Of a DNA stretch of 64,000 bases, positions 63,951-64,000 are shown in pieces. The stretch spans positions 1,434,501 through 1,498,500 of the forward strand of contig JAPFBL010000034.1 of NCBI GenBank assembly GCA_026182355.1. The letters run 5' to 3'. Numbering within the stretch: position 1 is the stretch's first letter; every line of letters starts with the position of its first letter. A model generated the notes under the pieces. That model was given only the letters and a program-made list of their open reading frames with translations. It did not search any database and was not told the origin of the DNA. A program made the translations under genes and the position numbers. Origin of the DNA: Hermatobates lingyangjiaoensis. Taxonomy: Eukaryota; Arthropoda; Insecta; Hemiptera; Hermatobatidae.

Positions 63951-64000
63951 TGAAAATGATAAATTGAAATCATGTTAAAAATAAATAAGTTAACTACCTT

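Overview
The window reads as invertebrate nuclear DNA. It is very AT-rich, has no operons or compact bacterial-type genes, and carries dozens of (TA)n tracts, (CA)n and (CT)n microsatellites, tRNA-derived SINEs and several lineages of Penelope-like retroelements (PLEs). The species cannot be fixed from sequence alone; a metazoan with a repeat-rich genome fits. I see no convincing host protein-coding gene. The only near-intact gene is a PLE polyprotein.

The dominant content is a very dense set of hammerhead-ribozyme (HHR) motifs, about 65 intact or decayed, on both strands. Nearly all fit one layout: stem I strand, core YUGANRA, one extra base, stem II, GAA, then a self-complementary 4- or 6-mer starting with A15.1 and ending with U16.1, base H17 (cleavage site), and the other stem I strand. 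I use working family labels. Alpha has palindrome AAUU and stem I UCUC/GAGA; alpha-prime is AAUU followed by U17. Beta has AGAUCU with GACU/AGUC. Gamma has ACGCGU. Delta has ACGU with GCC/GGC. Epsilon has AUAU. Zeta has ACAUGU with core UUGAAAA. Eta has ACGU with core UAUGAAAAA. Theta has ACAUGU with GUC/GAC. Iota has ACGU with core UUGAGGA. Kappa has AUAU with a different stem II. Lambda has ACCGGU. Mu has ACGU with core UUGAUAA. Nu has AGGCCU. The short palindromic stem III is what is known for PLE-associated minimal hammerheads that work as dimers.

Layout. 0-5.1 kb: alpha, beta, gamma and delta foldbacks in AT-rich DNA. 6.3-7.9 kb: PLE fragment A (minus) between two near-identical beta deletion derivatives. 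7.9-8.5 kb: tandem repeats. 10.5-10.9 kb: large foldback. 13.8-16 kb: alpha-type and lambda foldbacks. 18.6-23.6 kb: epsilon, alpha and zeta foldbacks and PLE B (plus, 5'-truncated). 26.4-27.5 kb: a cluster of eta, alpha-prime and beta. 28.7-32.2 kb: gamma-like copy, PLE C, epsilon, a theta palindrome centred on (TA)n, and beta. 33.1-33.4 kb: SINE. 34.2-36.2 kb: 270-bp inverted repeat. 37.0-37.3 kb: 57-bp minisatellite. 38.4-44.5 kb: PLE D, with a 944-codon ORF, direct pseudo-LTRs and an inverted partial copy. 45.4-45.7 kb: SINE fused to a theta ribozyme. 46.1-47.5 kb: PLE F, a decayed Penelope/Poseidon-like lineage. 47.5-51.9 kb: beta, iota, PLE E as a head-to-head pair, kappa, eta, mu. 53.2-59.1 kb: local gamma cluster plus a LINE remnant. 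61.3-64 kb: eta, kappa, nu and epsilon copies.

How the parts work together (inference). PLE ORFs supply reverse transcriptase and a GIY-YIG nuclease. The 3' UTR of each ORF lineage carries its own ribozyme family: alpha with D, epsilon with A/B/C/E, eta with F. The other ribozyme families occur here only as ORF-less head-to-head foldbacks whose 3' ends abut (TA)n. They look like non-autonomous passengers of the PLE machinery.
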